NCBI RefSeq assembly: GCF_005765165.1
Contig: NZ_VCIW01000001.1
Coordinates: 682,001 to 746,000, forward strand
DNA from: Paenibacillus antri
GTDB taxonomy: Bacteria > Bacillota > Bacilli > Paenibacillales > YIM-B00363
Length of the DNA stretch: 64,000 bases
Direction of reading: 5' to 3'
Numbering within the stretch: the first letter of the stretch is position 1; each line of letters begins with the position of its first letter. Positions 37,576-46,562 of this stretch are shown here, in pieces. The notes below the pieces were generated by a model. That model searched no databases and was not told the origin of the DNA. It saw nothing but the letters and a program-made list of their open reading frames with translations. Made by a program: the position numbers and the translations under genes.

Positions 37576-38592
37576 TCATTCCGACAATGTCAGCTTCCAG
37601 AAGGCGATCCGATCCCGCTTCCACGTGTAGGTCAAGTACAGCGTATCGCCCTCGGCCACGATCGCGGGGTAGGAATACTCCCCCGGCTCGTTCTCCAAGA
37701 CGAACTCGTCCCCCCACGTCTCGCCGTAGTCGGTCGAAAACCGAACGACGAGCGGCGTGCGCGGGCTATCCGTCGCGTAGCCCGCGATCGGATTGAACAC
37801 GAGCGCGAGCGCGCCGGATTCCGTCGAAGCGAGGTCGATGCCGCTGTTGTTGTTCGGCAGCGGCGTCGGGTACGCCATGGACCATGTTCGCCCCGCGTCG
37901 TCCGAGTCGCTTCGGAAGATGCGTCCTTCGGTGCTGCGGAGCAGCATATGCACTCGCCGGTCGTCGGAGCGCCACAGCGTCGGCTGGATCAATCCCCTCG
38001 CGAACCAATGATCCGCGCCTACGTACGTCGACAAGTCCATCGGCACGAGCGCGCTCCGCATCCAGGTCGCCCCGCCGTCCTCGGACCGATCGACGAACGC
38101 CTCCCAGATTTGCTTGCCCGGCGCATCGGGGTCGTGTCGTTCGATCGAGGCCGGCGCTAGGATCGTCCCGTCCGGCAGCGCGATCGGCTTGTTGCGTACG
38201 GGCCCGCGGCCCCCGACGTCGCCCGGCACCAGCTCCGACGGCGGCGTCCACGTGCGGCCGCCGTCCTCGGACCGCATGGCGCGAGTGAACCAATCCGTAA
38301 TTTCGTGTCCGACTTTATAGAAGAGCGTCACCCGATCGCCCTGCGCGAACAACACCGGATTCCAGTGCGCGATCCCTTCTTCGTCGGCGGCTTTGTACGG
38401 CGCCGACCAGACCCCGTCGGCGCTTCGCCGCGACATCCAGATGGCGACGTCGCTCGCCTTCTCGTGCGCGCCCGCGAACCATGCCGCCAGCGCCTCCCCG
38501 TTCGGCAGCGCGGCGATCGTCGAAGCGTGACTGCTTCGGAACGGCTGGCCTTCCTCGAAAATATATTGCTTCTCGAACGCGATGTTCGTCAT
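37576..38592 (-). CDS. BNR/Asp-box sialidase-like hydrolase
   Basis: 338-residue beta-propeller with four Asp boxes (SxDxGxTW-like) at about 108, 170, 230 and 286. The N-terminal SSHASTIAALPNGEALAAWF segment matches the predicted neuraminidase group (COG4692-like) rather than GH33, and the GH33 FRIP motif is absent. No signal peptide. Activity may be sialidase or another exo-glycosidase; BNR propellers also include rhamnosidases. In an operon with a sugar ABC transporter and an aldolase. GGAGGG precedes the ATG. Confidence 0.8.
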   Translation of the reverse strand: MTNIAFEKQYIFEEGQPFRSSHASTIAALPNGEALAAWFAGAHEKASDVAIWMSRRSADGVWSAPYKAADEEGIAHWNPVLFAQGDRVTLFYKVGHEITDWFTRAMRSEDGGRTWTPPSELVPGDVGGRGPVRNKPIALPDGTILAPASIERHDPDAPGKQIWEAFVDRSEDGGATWMRSALVPMDLSTYVGADHWFARGLIQPTLWRSDDRRVHMLLRSTEGRIFRSDSDDAGRTWSMAYPTPLPNNNSGIDLASTESGALALVFNPIAGYATDSPRTPLVVRFSTDYGETWGDEFVLENEPGEYSYPAIVAEGDTLYLTYTWKRDRIAFWKLTLSE

Positions 38593-38625
38593 GAATGGGA
38601 TTCCCTCCGTGCGGCGAGTCGGCCG

Positions 38626-40962
38626 CTATGCTCGCAGCCGCTGCCGGTATTCATTCGGGGACGTGCCCTCGAGCTTCTTGAACGTCCTCAGGAACGTCGT
38701 TCGATTGTAGAAGCCGACGCGCTCCGAAATGTCTTGAATCGCCATGCCGCTGCTCTTCAGCAGCTCCTTCGCGAGCTGAATGCGCAGCTCGCTGATATAG
38801 TCGGTCAAGTTCATGTTGTAGTGTTCTTTGAACACCCTCGACACGTACTTGACGGATACCTCCATCTTGTCGGCGATATGCTCGAGATGAAGATCGTTGG
38901 TGTAGTTTTCTTCGATGTATGCTTTGATCGTCTGCGCCAATTGGCTCGACTTTTGCGTTTGCTTCGGTCCGAGATGCGTCTCGATCATGCGATGCATATA
39001 GGAGACCAGCAGGCGCTGCCGTTCTTCCAGCTCTTGCTCGTTCGCGAACGGACCCGAGTTCGTCAATGCCGTCCGCTCGGATTCGCTCGCCAACCGGTCG
39101 GCGTCGATGCCGCGTTCCATCGCGAACCGGGTCGCCGTATGATACATCTCGCCGATGAGCCCGCTGCGGGCGAACAAAGCATGACCCGACTTCCGCAGCA
39201 GCTCGTCGACCGCATGCTCCACTTCTTCCTTGCTCCCGAATCGCAATGCCTTCAAGAGCTTGTTCTCGTCCGCGTACGAATACGGAACGTCTTGGGCATC
39301 GTTCGGGGAAGCGGCGCAGGCGACCCGCGAAGGGTCCTCGGGAGGAAGCGTCCGCAGCGCGGCCATCGCCCCGCGGTACGATTTCGCGATGCCGTCGAGT
39401 CCCGCGAACGGCTGGCCGATCCCGATGCGGATATGATAATATTGCCGGTCGTATTCGAACGTCCGGATGAACTCCGCGACGCCCGCCTTGAACCGTTCCG
39501 TCTCCTCGTCCGTCCGGACGTTCGCGATCGCGACGTACAGATGATCGTTGGATTCCAAGACGTGCAGCGGGGCGTACTCCGACAAATACCCTTGGATCAG
39601 GTTTTTCATTTTATTTTCGATCACGATGCGCTCGACGTCCTGTACGTCCCGGAAGAACGTGTCTTTGAATTCGAACGTAATCGCGCAGCATAAATACCCG
39701 TCCTTCTTAAAGTTCAATTGCGTCTGCAAGATGCGCACGAGCTCCTCGTCCCGCTTGCGGTTCCGATCCGATCCGCGAACGATCTGCAGCAACGCGTGAT
39801 CCGCGTATTCGCGCGCCATCGACTGCCATTCGTCGAGATACCGGCCGCGGTACGACATCCACTGCCGAATGCCGTCCCCGACCGCGTACAGATCGTTCGG
39901 GCGCTTCGGTTCGGCGTCGTCCCGCTGCTGTCGGTTGTCTTCCTCTAAATACACTTCTACGATTCTTCGGATCGGTTTATAAATTTTCAACGAAAAGAGA
40001 AGGGCGAACGCGGTACCGATGACGCATAACGCGATGCTGATGACGGTAATCAACCGAAGAATGCCTTGCGCTTGGCTCCGAAACGCCTGAAGCGGCGTGA
40101 TCGCGCGATACGTCCAGCCGAACGTGCTCGTCGACACCGCCGATACGATGTAGCGTTCGCCGTCGATCCGCACCTCGGCGTTCTCGACCGAACGGGCGCT
40201 GGCGGAACCGGCGTCCCCGCCCCAATCGCGCGCGTTCGCGAATCGCTCGTCGGTGGACAGCACCACGTTACCGTCGCCGTCCGTCACGACGACCTCCGTC
40301 GCTCCCTGATCCAGCACGGGTTGCAGCGCGCGCACGACGTTCGCGACGGGGACGTCCGCGACCAACACCGCGCGATTTTTGCCGGATCGATTGCGCACGA
40401 GCAGCGAGAAAGCTTCCGTCGCTTGGAAACTCGTCGTCACGCGGGACGGCTCGACGATCTCGAGAGACCGGTCGGAGTCGAGCGTCGCGAGCCAGTCCTC
40501 GGCATCCATACCGTCGTACCGGCGGAATTTTTCGAAGAACGCCCGAAAGTCGTTCGCGCCGTCGCTCGTCATCACATACGTTCCGTCGGCGTATACGAAT
40601 AGCTCCTCCGCGAATTGGTTCACGTGAAATCTCGTGCGATCGATGCTCTCGAACAATTCATGGAGGTCCGACCGGTCTTCCTCCGATGCCCAGGTCGACG
40701 TTCGGAGCAGCCTCCTGACGGCGGGATCGCCATAGAAGTTAACGCCCGCTTCGTAGATCGTCTTCCAATAGTTCTCTACCGTATGGCTGGAGGAGGTTAA
40801 ATGCAGTTCGATTTTCTCGGTATACTCTCGCTTAAGTTCGTTGACGAAGTTGACGTAACTGATCCATCCGAGCAATACGACGGGGATGATCAACGACAAG
40901 AAGGAGAGGAGGATGTTCAGAAACATCTTGTTGACCCTGAATACGTCGACCCAACGCTTCAC
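38626..40962 (-). CDS. Membrane-anchored AraC-family regulator (sensor fused to HTH)
   Basis: 778 residues. TM1 about 12-34, extracellular Cache-like sensor to about 290, TM2 about 295-318, then a linker with a cyclase-like fold remnant (about 405-540) and C-terminal AraC HTHs (about 675-778, ending RTTFLRTFKKLEGTSPNEYRQ). GTG start at 40962 behind GGGGGAG. Unlike the sensor at 24098 it is inside its operon, between the binding-protein gene and the hydrolase gene. Direct repeats upstream of the operon promoter are candidate binding sites. Confidence 0.88.
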   Translation of the reverse strand: MKRWVDVFRVNKMFLNILLSFLSLIIPVVLLGWISYVNFVNELKREYTEKIELHLTSSSHTVENYWKTIYEAGVNFYGDPAVRRLLRTSTWASEEDRSDLHELFESIDRTRFHVNQFAEELFVYADGTYVMTSDGANDFRAFFEKFRRYDGMDAEDWLATLDSDRSLEIVEPSRVTTSFQATEAFSLLVRNRSGKNRAVLVADVPVANVVRALQPVLDQGATEVVVTDGDGNVVLSTDERFANARDWGGDAGSASARSVENAEVRIDGERYIVSAVSTSTFGWTYRAITPLQAFRSQAQGILRLITVISIALCVIGTAFALLFSLKIYKPIRRIVEVYLEEDNRQQRDDAEPKRPNDLYAVGDGIRQWMSYRGRYLDEWQSMAREYADHALLQIVRGSDRNRKRDEELVRILQTQLNFKKDGYLCCAITFEFKDTFFRDVQDVERIVIENKMKNLIQGYLSEYAPLHVLESNDHLYVAIANVRTDEETERFKAGVAEFIRTFEYDRQYYHIRIGIGQPFAGLDGIAKSYRGAMAALRTLPPEDPSRVACAASPNDAQDVPYSYADENKLLKALRFGSKEEVEHAVDELLRKSGHALFARSGLIGEMYHTATRFAMERGIDADRLASESERTALTNSGPFANEQELEERQRLLVSYMHRMIETHLGPKQTQKSSQLAQTIKAYIEENYTNDLHLEHIADKMEVSVKYVSRVFKEHYNMNLTDYISELRIQLAKELLKSSGMAIQDISERVGFYNRTTFLRTFKKLEGTSPNEYRQRLRA

Positions 40963-41000
40963 GCGTCTCCCCCTCCCCCGTTATCGATCGTCTATGCAGG

Positions 41001-42584
41001 CTACGACGCCCGCTGCAACGCCTCGTTGTAGATCGCTTCCATCTCGTCGGCGCCCGCGTCGGTCAGCTGCTTCGCCCATGCGTCGAAGTCGCTCAACGGC
41101 TTCGTGCCGATAATGAATTTTACTACATCCTCCGTCAATATGGACAGCTTCGACGAAATGTCCTTCAGCCGTTCCGTCTCGTCCTCCGTGAACACCGGAG
41201 CCAAGCTAGGCGCGTAGTAAGCCCCCGGGTCCGCGGCGAGCTCGTCGCCCCATCGAACCAAGTCGGGGGAGGAGCCTTGCACCATCGGGCCTTCGTCCAC
41301 GCGGACCGAGAGCGCCAACAGACCGAGTCCGATCTCGGACATCATCGTGCGCACCGGGTCGCCGGAAGCGCTGTACTTGTCGATGACCGACTGCATGATC
41401 GCCGGCTTGCCGCCCGCGATTTCGTACGTTTCCCCTTCGACGCCGTAATTCGTCGCTAGCGTGCCTTCCGGTCCGTACATCCAATCGAACATGCGCATCA
41501 GCGCTTCCGGATTTTTCGTTTTCGAGCTTACGACATAGTTGTCCACGAGCCAGCCTTTCGGGTACAGCCAGCCTTTCGTTTCGCCCTTGGCGTTGCGCAA
41601 GTACGGAATGAGATCGAACTTCGCGTCCGGATCGACCTCCTGCAGCGCTTTGTTGTAGTTCACCGCGAACGAGTTGTTGTCGTAATAGAAGAGCGATTTT
41701 CCCGTGCTCAGCTTTTCGTCCCAGTTTTGCTTCGTGTTGATCGCGAAGTCCGGATCGAGAATTTTTTCCGCGTACAGCTTGTTCAAATACGTTAACACGT
41801 CCTTGAATTCCGGCTTGTTCTGGCCGTAGAAATACCGGTTTTCCTCGTCGTCGTACGTGATGCCGTAGCCGCTGCCCATGCCGAGCGAGAACGCGTCCAT
41901 GAACGACATGCCCCGCGCGGAGAACGGATACGATTCCGGGTACGCCGCCTTCATCGCTTTCAGCGCGTCGTACAATTCGTCGAACGTGGTCGGCGTATTC
42001 AGGCCCAGCTCTTCCAAGACGTCGGTGCGGATCAGCAGCGCCTTGCCGCCTTGAATCTTATAGCTTTCCGTGATCGGGAACGAGTACAGCTTGCCGTCGA
42101 CGTACAGCTTTTTGATTTCCGGGTTTTCCTCGATAACTTTCTTAAAATTCGGCATCGAATCGAGGTAATCGGATACGGCGACGAACATGCCCGTGTTCGC
42201 GTATCTGACGACCTCCGACGCTTCCACGCCCATAATGTCCGGGATGTTGTTCGTGGACAAGAGCGCGCTCTTCTTATCCGAATAGTTGCTGCCCGGCACC
42301 GGCTCCAACTCGATCGTCACGCCCGTTCGTTTTTGAATTTCTTTCAGCACCGGCGTATCCGTCATAATCGCCTGAGCCGGGTTTTCGCCCCGCATCCAGC
42401 GAACGGTTACCTCTTCCCGAGCCGGCTCCGCTTCGGCCGCTCCCGGCGCGGCGGTCGATCCGCCGCTTGTCGGCTCGCCCGTCTTCGGGGCCGTCGCGTC
42501 GCCGGAGGAGCAGGCGACCGCGAGGAGGGACGTAAGAAATATGACGCACAATAAGAATGCCAATCGGTTCCGCTTCCTGTTCAA
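41001..42584 (-). CDS. Extracellular sugar-binding lipoprotein (CUT1)
   Basis: About 527 residues. The N-terminus is a lipoprotein signal with lipobox LAVAC, followed by an Ala/Gly/Thr linker. It is a family-1 solute-binding protein delivering an oligosaccharide or sugar acid to the two permeases upstream. The frame is open to 42656, but GGGAG lies 9 nt before TTG 42584, the preferred start. It is 38 bp from the AraC sensor. No ATPase gene nearby. Confidence 0.92.
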   Translation of the reverse strand: MNRKRNRLAFLLCVIFLTSLLAVACSSGDATAPKTGEPTSGGSTAAPGAAEAEPAREEVTVRWMRGENPAQAIMTDTPVLKEIQKRTGVTIELEPVPGSNYSDKKSALLSTNNIPDIMGVEASEVVRYANTGMFVAVSDYLDSMPNFKKVIEENPEIKKLYVDGKLYSFPITESYKIQGGKALLIRTDVLEELGLNTPTTFDELYDALKAMKAAYPESYPFSARGMSFMDAFSLGMGSGYGITYDDEENRYFYGQNKPEFKDVLTYLNKLYAEKILDPDFAINTKQNWDEKLSTGKSLFYYDNNSFAVNYNKALQEVDPDAKFDLIPYLRNAKGETKGWLYPKGWLVDNYVVSSKTKNPEALMRMFDWMYGPEGTLATNYGVEGETYEIAGGKPAIMQSVIDKYSASGDPVRTMMSEIGLGLLALSVRVDEGPMVQGSSPDLVRWGDELAADPGAYYAPSLAPVFTEDETERLKDISSKLSILTEDVVKFIIGTKPLSDFDAWAKQLTDAGADEMEAIYNEALQRAS

Positions 42585-42669
42585 AGTCAACTTCTCCCTT
42601 CGAATATGTGGTTTATGTTGATGCCTCCCGACCCGATCGATGTCGGCGGAGAACAACGAACCCGTTGCG

Positions 42670-43545
42670 TTACCCTTTCAACGAACCGATCATGACGCCC
42701 TTGACGAAATACTTCTGGATGAACGGATATACCAAGAGGATCGGAACGACGGCGACGATGATGACGGCGTACTTGATGTTCGTCGCGGTGACGGCGCTGT
42801 AGATGCCGCCGATTTCTTGGGTTTGCCCGGACATCTCCCCGAGCACGACCATATTCCGAAGGATGATCTGCAGCGGAAACTTATCCTTGTCGTCAAGGTA
42901 AATCATGGCTCCGAAGAAACTGTTCCAATGGCCGACGGCATAAAACAACCCCATCGTCGCCATAATCGCCTTCGACAACGGCAGCGTGATTCGGATCAGC
43001 GACACCAGCTCGTTCGCGCCGTCCATCTCGGCGGATTCGTACAGCTCGTTGGGAATGCCTTGGAAAAAGGTGCGCATGATGATCATGTTCCACACGCTGA
43101 TCGCTCCGGGGAGTACGAGCGCCCACATCGTGTTCAGCAACCCGAGCTTCTGCACGAGCAAATAAGAAGGAATCAGTCCGCCGCTGAAAAACATCGTAAT
43201 GACGATGAGCAGCGTGAAGAAGCCTCTGCCGTAAAAATGCGGCTTCGACAACGGATAAGCGCACATCGCCGTGCAAACGACGTTGATCGTCGTGCCCACG
43301 ACCGTATATACAATCGTGTTCGCATACGACCGAAGGATCGACGGATCCTCGAATAGCAGACTATAGGTGCTCCAATTCATCTTGATCGGCCAGAAGGCCA
43401 CCTCGCCGCGCATGACCGCGTTTCCGTCGCTGACGGACACGATAAAGATGTAGTAAATCGGATAAAACGTGACGAACACTAACGCCAGCATGAGGGCGAT
43501 ATTCGCCAAGTCGAACAGCTTGCTTCCCGCGTCGTCGGTCTTCAC
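42670..43545 (-). CDS. Sugar ABC transporter permease (LplC-like)
   Basis: About 291 residues with six helices. The EAA-type loop reads ELYESAEMDGANELVSLIRITLPLS, and the C-terminal tail PFIQKYFVKGVMIGSLKG is shared with the permease at 28288. Three starts are possible: ATG 43566, ATG 43554 and GTG 43545. AAGGGGG lies 9 nt before GTG 43545 and directly abuts ATG 43554, so GTG is favoured. Partner of the permease just upstream. Confidence 0.92.
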   Translation of the reverse strand: MKTDDAGSKLFDLANIALMLALVFVTFYPIYYIFIVSVSDGNAVMRGEVAFWPIKMNWSTYSLLFEDPSILRSYANTIVYTVVGTTINVVCTAMCAYPLSKPHFYGRGFFTLLIVITMFFSGGLIPSYLLVQKLGLLNTMWALVLPGAISVWNMIIMRTFFQGIPNELYESAEMDGANELVSLIRITLPLSKAIMATMGLFYAVGHWNSFFGAMIYLDDKDKFPLQIILRNMVVLGEMSGQTQEIGGIYSAVTATNIKYAVIIVAVVPILLVYPFIQKYFVKGVMIGSLKG

Positions 43546-43559
43546 GGATCGCATCCCCC

Positions 43560-44513
43560 TTACCATAGACTCGTCTCGCTGACTTTCCTGCTAATGTAGT
43601 TCCCTATGGTCAGGAAGAACAGCGCGACGACGGAATTAAACAGGCCGACGGCCGTCGCGTAGCTGAAATCGGTCGAGACTAGACCTCTTCGATACACATA
43701 GGTGGAGATGATGTCCGACGTATCGAAGTTCGCGCCGTTTTGCAGCAGCAGCACCTTCTCGAACGATACCGACATAATCGCCCCGATGCTGAATAACAGC
43801 ATGATGACGATCGTCGGGGCGATGCCGGGCAGCGTCACGTGCCGCATCTGCTTCCACCGGTTCGCTCCGTCGATCTTCGCCGCGTCGTACAGCTGCGGAT
43901 CGATGGCGGTCAGCGCGGCCAGATAGATGATCGAGCCCCAACCGATTCCTTGCCAGATTCCCGAGCCGATGTAAATCGTGCGGAACCATTCCGGGATCAT
44001 GAGAAAATGAATGTTTTCGATGCCGAAGAAACCTAACGCTTGGTTGACGAGCCCGTCGTACGACAAGAAGTTGACCAGAATGCCGCAGACGACGACGGTC
44101 GATAAGAAGTGCGGCATGTACGACACGGTTTGGACGAAGCGCTTGAATTTCTCGTAACGCAGCTCGTTCAATAACAAGGCCAGCACGATCGGCGCCGGGA
44201 ACGCGAACGCGATTTGATACAAGCCGATCAAGAGCGTATTGCGCAAGATTTTGTAAAAATACGGGTCGGATAGAAACTCTTGAAAATACGCGAGTCCGAC
44301 CCACTCGCTGCCGAGGATGCCGTCGAATACGCTGTAGTCCTTGAACGCGATCAGGATGCCGAACATCGGAATGTAATCGAACGTTAGGAAATACAGCAGC
44401 GGAATCGCAAACATCAAATAGTAATATTTGCTTTTTTTCATTAGCGTCCAGGATATGCCCTTCGCCGGTTGCCGGCGATCGGGGACGCGGCGGACGATGA
44501 TCGTCTCCTTCAA
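43560..44513 (-). CDS. Sugar ABC transporter permease (LplB-like)
   Basis: About 317 residues, six helices, EAA-type loop QLYDAAKIDGANRWKQMRHVTLPGI, C-terminal NYISRKVSETSLW as in the permease at 29204. The frame stays open to 44819 across the leader, but the added residues are not protein-like. GGAGGGG lies 7 nt before TTG 44513, giving a normal length. First gene of the six-gene transporter-sensor-hydrolase-aldolase unit. Confidence 0.9.
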   Translation of the reverse strand: MKETIIVRRVPDRRQPAKGISWTLMKKSKYYYLMFAIPLLYFLTFDYIPMFGILIAFKDYSVFDGILGSEWVGLAYFQEFLSDPYFYKILRNTLLIGLYQIAFAFPAPIVLALLLNELRYEKFKRFVQTVSYMPHFLSTVVVCGILVNFLSYDGLVNQALGFFGIENIHFLMIPEWFRTIYIGSGIWQGIGWGSIIYLAALTAIDPQLYDAAKIDGANRWKQMRHVTLPGIAPTIVIMLLFSIGAIMSVSFEKVLLLQNGANFDTSDIISTYVYRRGLVSTDFSYATAVGLFNSVVALFFLTIGNYISRKVSETSLW

Positions 44514-44588
44514 GCGGTCGCCCCTCCAGTCCGATTTGGTGTCGATCGATTGAATTGAACGATACTCGATTCGGACGGAGCGTACCAG

Positions 44589-44649
44589 TGTCAATATGGA
44601 TCGCGCGATGCATTTGTCCCACGGCGCGGCCGCGATGCATTTCGCCCAC
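44589..44649 (-). promoter_or_regulatory. Candidate activator-dependent promoter with direct-repeat operator
   Basis: A consensus -35 TTGACA lies at 44589-44594 (minus strand) with no good -10 downstream. Immediately upstream, CGCGATGCATTTGTCCCAC (44604-44622) and CGCGATGCATTTCGCCCAC (44631-44649, plus-strand reading) are a 17/19 direct repeat with 27-bp period. Direct repeats abutting a -35 box are the usual layout for AraC-type activators. Confidence 0.5.
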
Positions 44650-44725
44650 AGAGGCGAATTTCCCACGTCGCCGAGAGCGGCGCCGTCGACGTCTTTCGCC
44701 GACGCCTCTATTTTCGCGAAGCGCG

Positions 44726-44752
44726 AAAAACCCTTGCCCGTCGGGCAAGGGT
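44726..44752 (-). terminator. Intrinsic terminator of the asparaginase gene
   Basis: On the minus strand ACCCTTGCCCG pairs with CGGGCAAGGGT and runs into TTTTTCG, 18 bp after the asparaginase stop. A second perfect hairpin, TTTTCGCG-3 nt-CGCGAAAA, lies at 44711-44729. Confidence 0.85.
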
Positions 44753-44769
44753 CGCGATTCATTTCCGTA

Positions 44770-45768
44770 TCAGTGCAGGGTAAAGACCGCTCGATTGGCG
44801 CCGACGACGAGGCCGGCATCGTTTCGAATCTCCTTCGGCGTCAACCGGTACATCCGATCGATCGTCTCTCGGTTGTCGTACCCGAGCTGCTCCAGGACGG
44901 AAGCGATGACGATCGGCCATTCGTCCTCGGAGCCGTCCAGCACCTTCAAGGCGACCGCGAGACGTTCCTTCCGGAGTCCGAAGCCGTATACGCCTTTGGC
45001 GCCGCCCTTCGCGACGATGTTCGGATCCTTCAATAGGTTGGAGCAAATGAACCAGGATGCCGACACCATATCGGATTGCGCGTTCATGACCCGCCCGATC
45101 TCCGTCGCCGCCCGCCTCGATGCTTCGTCCGGAAGCAGATCCGGGCATGCCAGCTTCAAGAACATCGCAGCGATGCTTCGGAGCGGCAGCGCGAACACCG
45201 GGAAGCCGCAGCCGTCCGTGCCGAGCCGAATGTCCGCTTCCTTGACGCCAGAGAACATCGAGACGGCCTGCAATATTTCGCGTTGCGCCGGATGCGAAGG
45301 ATCCTCGTACCCCGCCGTGTCGTATCCCATCGCCTTGCACAGCGCCAATACGCCCAGATGTTTGCCGGAGCAGTTATGGTATAAGCGCCGCTTGGACTTC
45401 CCGGCCGACACCAGCGCATCCCGCGCCTGCGCGCTTAAGGGGTACGTCTCCGCGCAAACCAAGCATTCCTCCGCGACGCCGATTTTCGCGAGCATGGATT
45501 CGAGCGCTTCCACATGGGAAGCCTCGGCGCGGTGCGAGGCCGTCAGCAGCGTCTTCTCCCGATCCGTCAACCCGAATTTCTCGTCGATGCCGCGCACGAA
45601 CGCCGGAATCGCTTGGAACGGCTTCGCCGCCGATCGCATGTAAGCGACCCAGTCCGGGTCTCCCGCGCGCAGAACGACCTTCCCGGTATCGTCCATGACG
45701 CAGACGTGACCGTAATGAATGTTTTCCAGCGTTGCGCCGCGATATTCTTCTACCAATCGTACTTCCAT
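44770..45768 (-). CDS. Asparaginase, AsnA-II/ReAV-like family (PF06089)
   Basis: 332 residues. Not the common bacterial type; it matches the Rhizobium etli ReAV group. Residues S46, K49, S78, C133, K136 and C187 sit in RSAAKPF, TASH, NCSGKH and DGCGFP, matching that family's Ser-Lys pairs and Cys/Lys zinc site with a constant offset of two. Cytosolic. Converts asparagine to aspartate and ammonia. It is in line with cutC (107-bp gap) and near the urease genes, fitting a nitrogen-scavenging theme. Confidence 0.9.
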   Translation of the reverse strand: MEVRLVEEYRGATLENIHYGHVCVMDDTGKVVLRAGDPDWVAYMRSAAKPFQAIPAFVRGIDEKFGLTDREKTLLTASHRAEASHVEALESMLAKIGVAEECLVCAETYPLSAQARDALVSAGKSKRRLYHNCSGKHLGVLALCKAMGYDTAGYEDPSHPAQREILQAVSMFSGVKEADIRLGTDGCGFPVFALPLRSIAAMFLKLACPDLLPDEASRRAATEIGRVMNAQSDMVSASWFICSNLLKDPNIVAKGGAKGVYGFGLRKERLAVALKVLDGSEDEWPIVIASVLEQLGYDNRETIDRMYRLTPKEIRNDAGLVVGANRAVFTLH

Positions 45769-45851
45769 GTCCGGTGTCTCCCTCTCGTTCGACCTATTCG
45801 CCGAGTCTCTCCCTTAGTTATAATCGGGATCGCCTTCGCGCCGCAATGGAC

Positions 45852-45876
45852 GAAAATCGCGGACTTCGCGATTTTC
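45852..45876 (-). terminator. Hairpin after cutC, possible terminator
   Basis: A perfect 10-bp inverted repeat, GAAAATCGCG-5 nt-CGCGATTTTC, begins at the cutC stop codon. The T residues are in the stem rather than after it, so termination strength is uncertain. It also lies 84 bp upstream of the asparaginase start. Confidence 0.45.
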
Positions 45877-46562
45877 TACGAGCCGAGATTCCGACGCGCC
45901 GCGCGCATTCGCTCCGGATCGATCGGACGATCGAAGCTGCCGTTCTCGCGGACGCCCGAGCCGAAATGCACCTCGCGCACGCCGGCGGACGCGGCGAAGG
46001 AACCGACGGTGTCCGGCTTCAAGCCGTGACCGGCCAGAATGCGGAGACCTAATTCATCCGCGAGAGAGGAGAGGCGGCGAATTTGCGGAATCGCCTCCGG
46101 CGCGGGGCGCTTCCCTCCCGAGGTCAACACTCGCTTGATTTGCGGATATAACGCCAAAGTCCGCAAGGCGGCTTCCTGATCTTCGATTTCGTCGAACGCC
46201 CGGTGGAACGTCATATCCAAGCCGCCCGCTTCCTCCAGGATTCGTTCCAGCCCGGCCCTGTCGATATCGCCTTCTTCGGTCAACGCCCCGAAGACGAAGC
46301 CGGCCGCCCCGGCTTCGCGAATGACGTTCAGATCTCGAAGGAGAACCTGGTAATCCTCCTCGCCGTATACGAACGATTGACTGTGGGGCCGCAGCATGAC
46401 GTTCACGGGGATACTCGCCGTTCGAACCGCGCGTTCGATCAACCCGGCGCTCGGCGTAAGTCCGCCCTCCGCGATCCCCGTCACCAACTCGATGCGGTTC
46501 GCCCCGAACTTGCAGGCCGCTTCGACATCGCCCGCGCGGATCGCGATCACTTCGATAATCAT
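45876..46562 (-). CDS. cutC: Copper homeostasis protein CutC family
   Basis: 228-residue TIM barrel starting IIEVIAIRAGDVEAACKFGANRIEL, the family N-terminus, with VMLRPHSQSFVY and FHRAFDE conserved segments. Historically linked to copper tolerance; the biochemical role remains unclear. Its ATG overlaps the stop of the upstream lipL-like gene by 4 bp (ATGA). Confidence 0.92.
   Translation of the reverse strand: MIIEVIAIRAGDVEAACKFGANRIELVTGIAEGGLTPSAGLIERAVRTASIPVNVMLRPHSQSFVYGEEDYQVLLRDLNVIREAGAAGFVFGALTEEGDIDRAGLERILEEAGGLDMTFHRAFDEIEDQEAALRTLALYPQIKRVLTSGGKRPAPEAIPQIRRLSSLADELGLRILAGHGLKPDTVGSFAASAGVREVHFGSGVRENGSFDRPIDPERMRAARRNLGS

Noticed and set aside
44514-44819. N-terminal extension of the permease starting at 44513
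   Set aside because: It crosses the asparaginase terminator and the direct repeats, and would make the permease about 100 residues too long.
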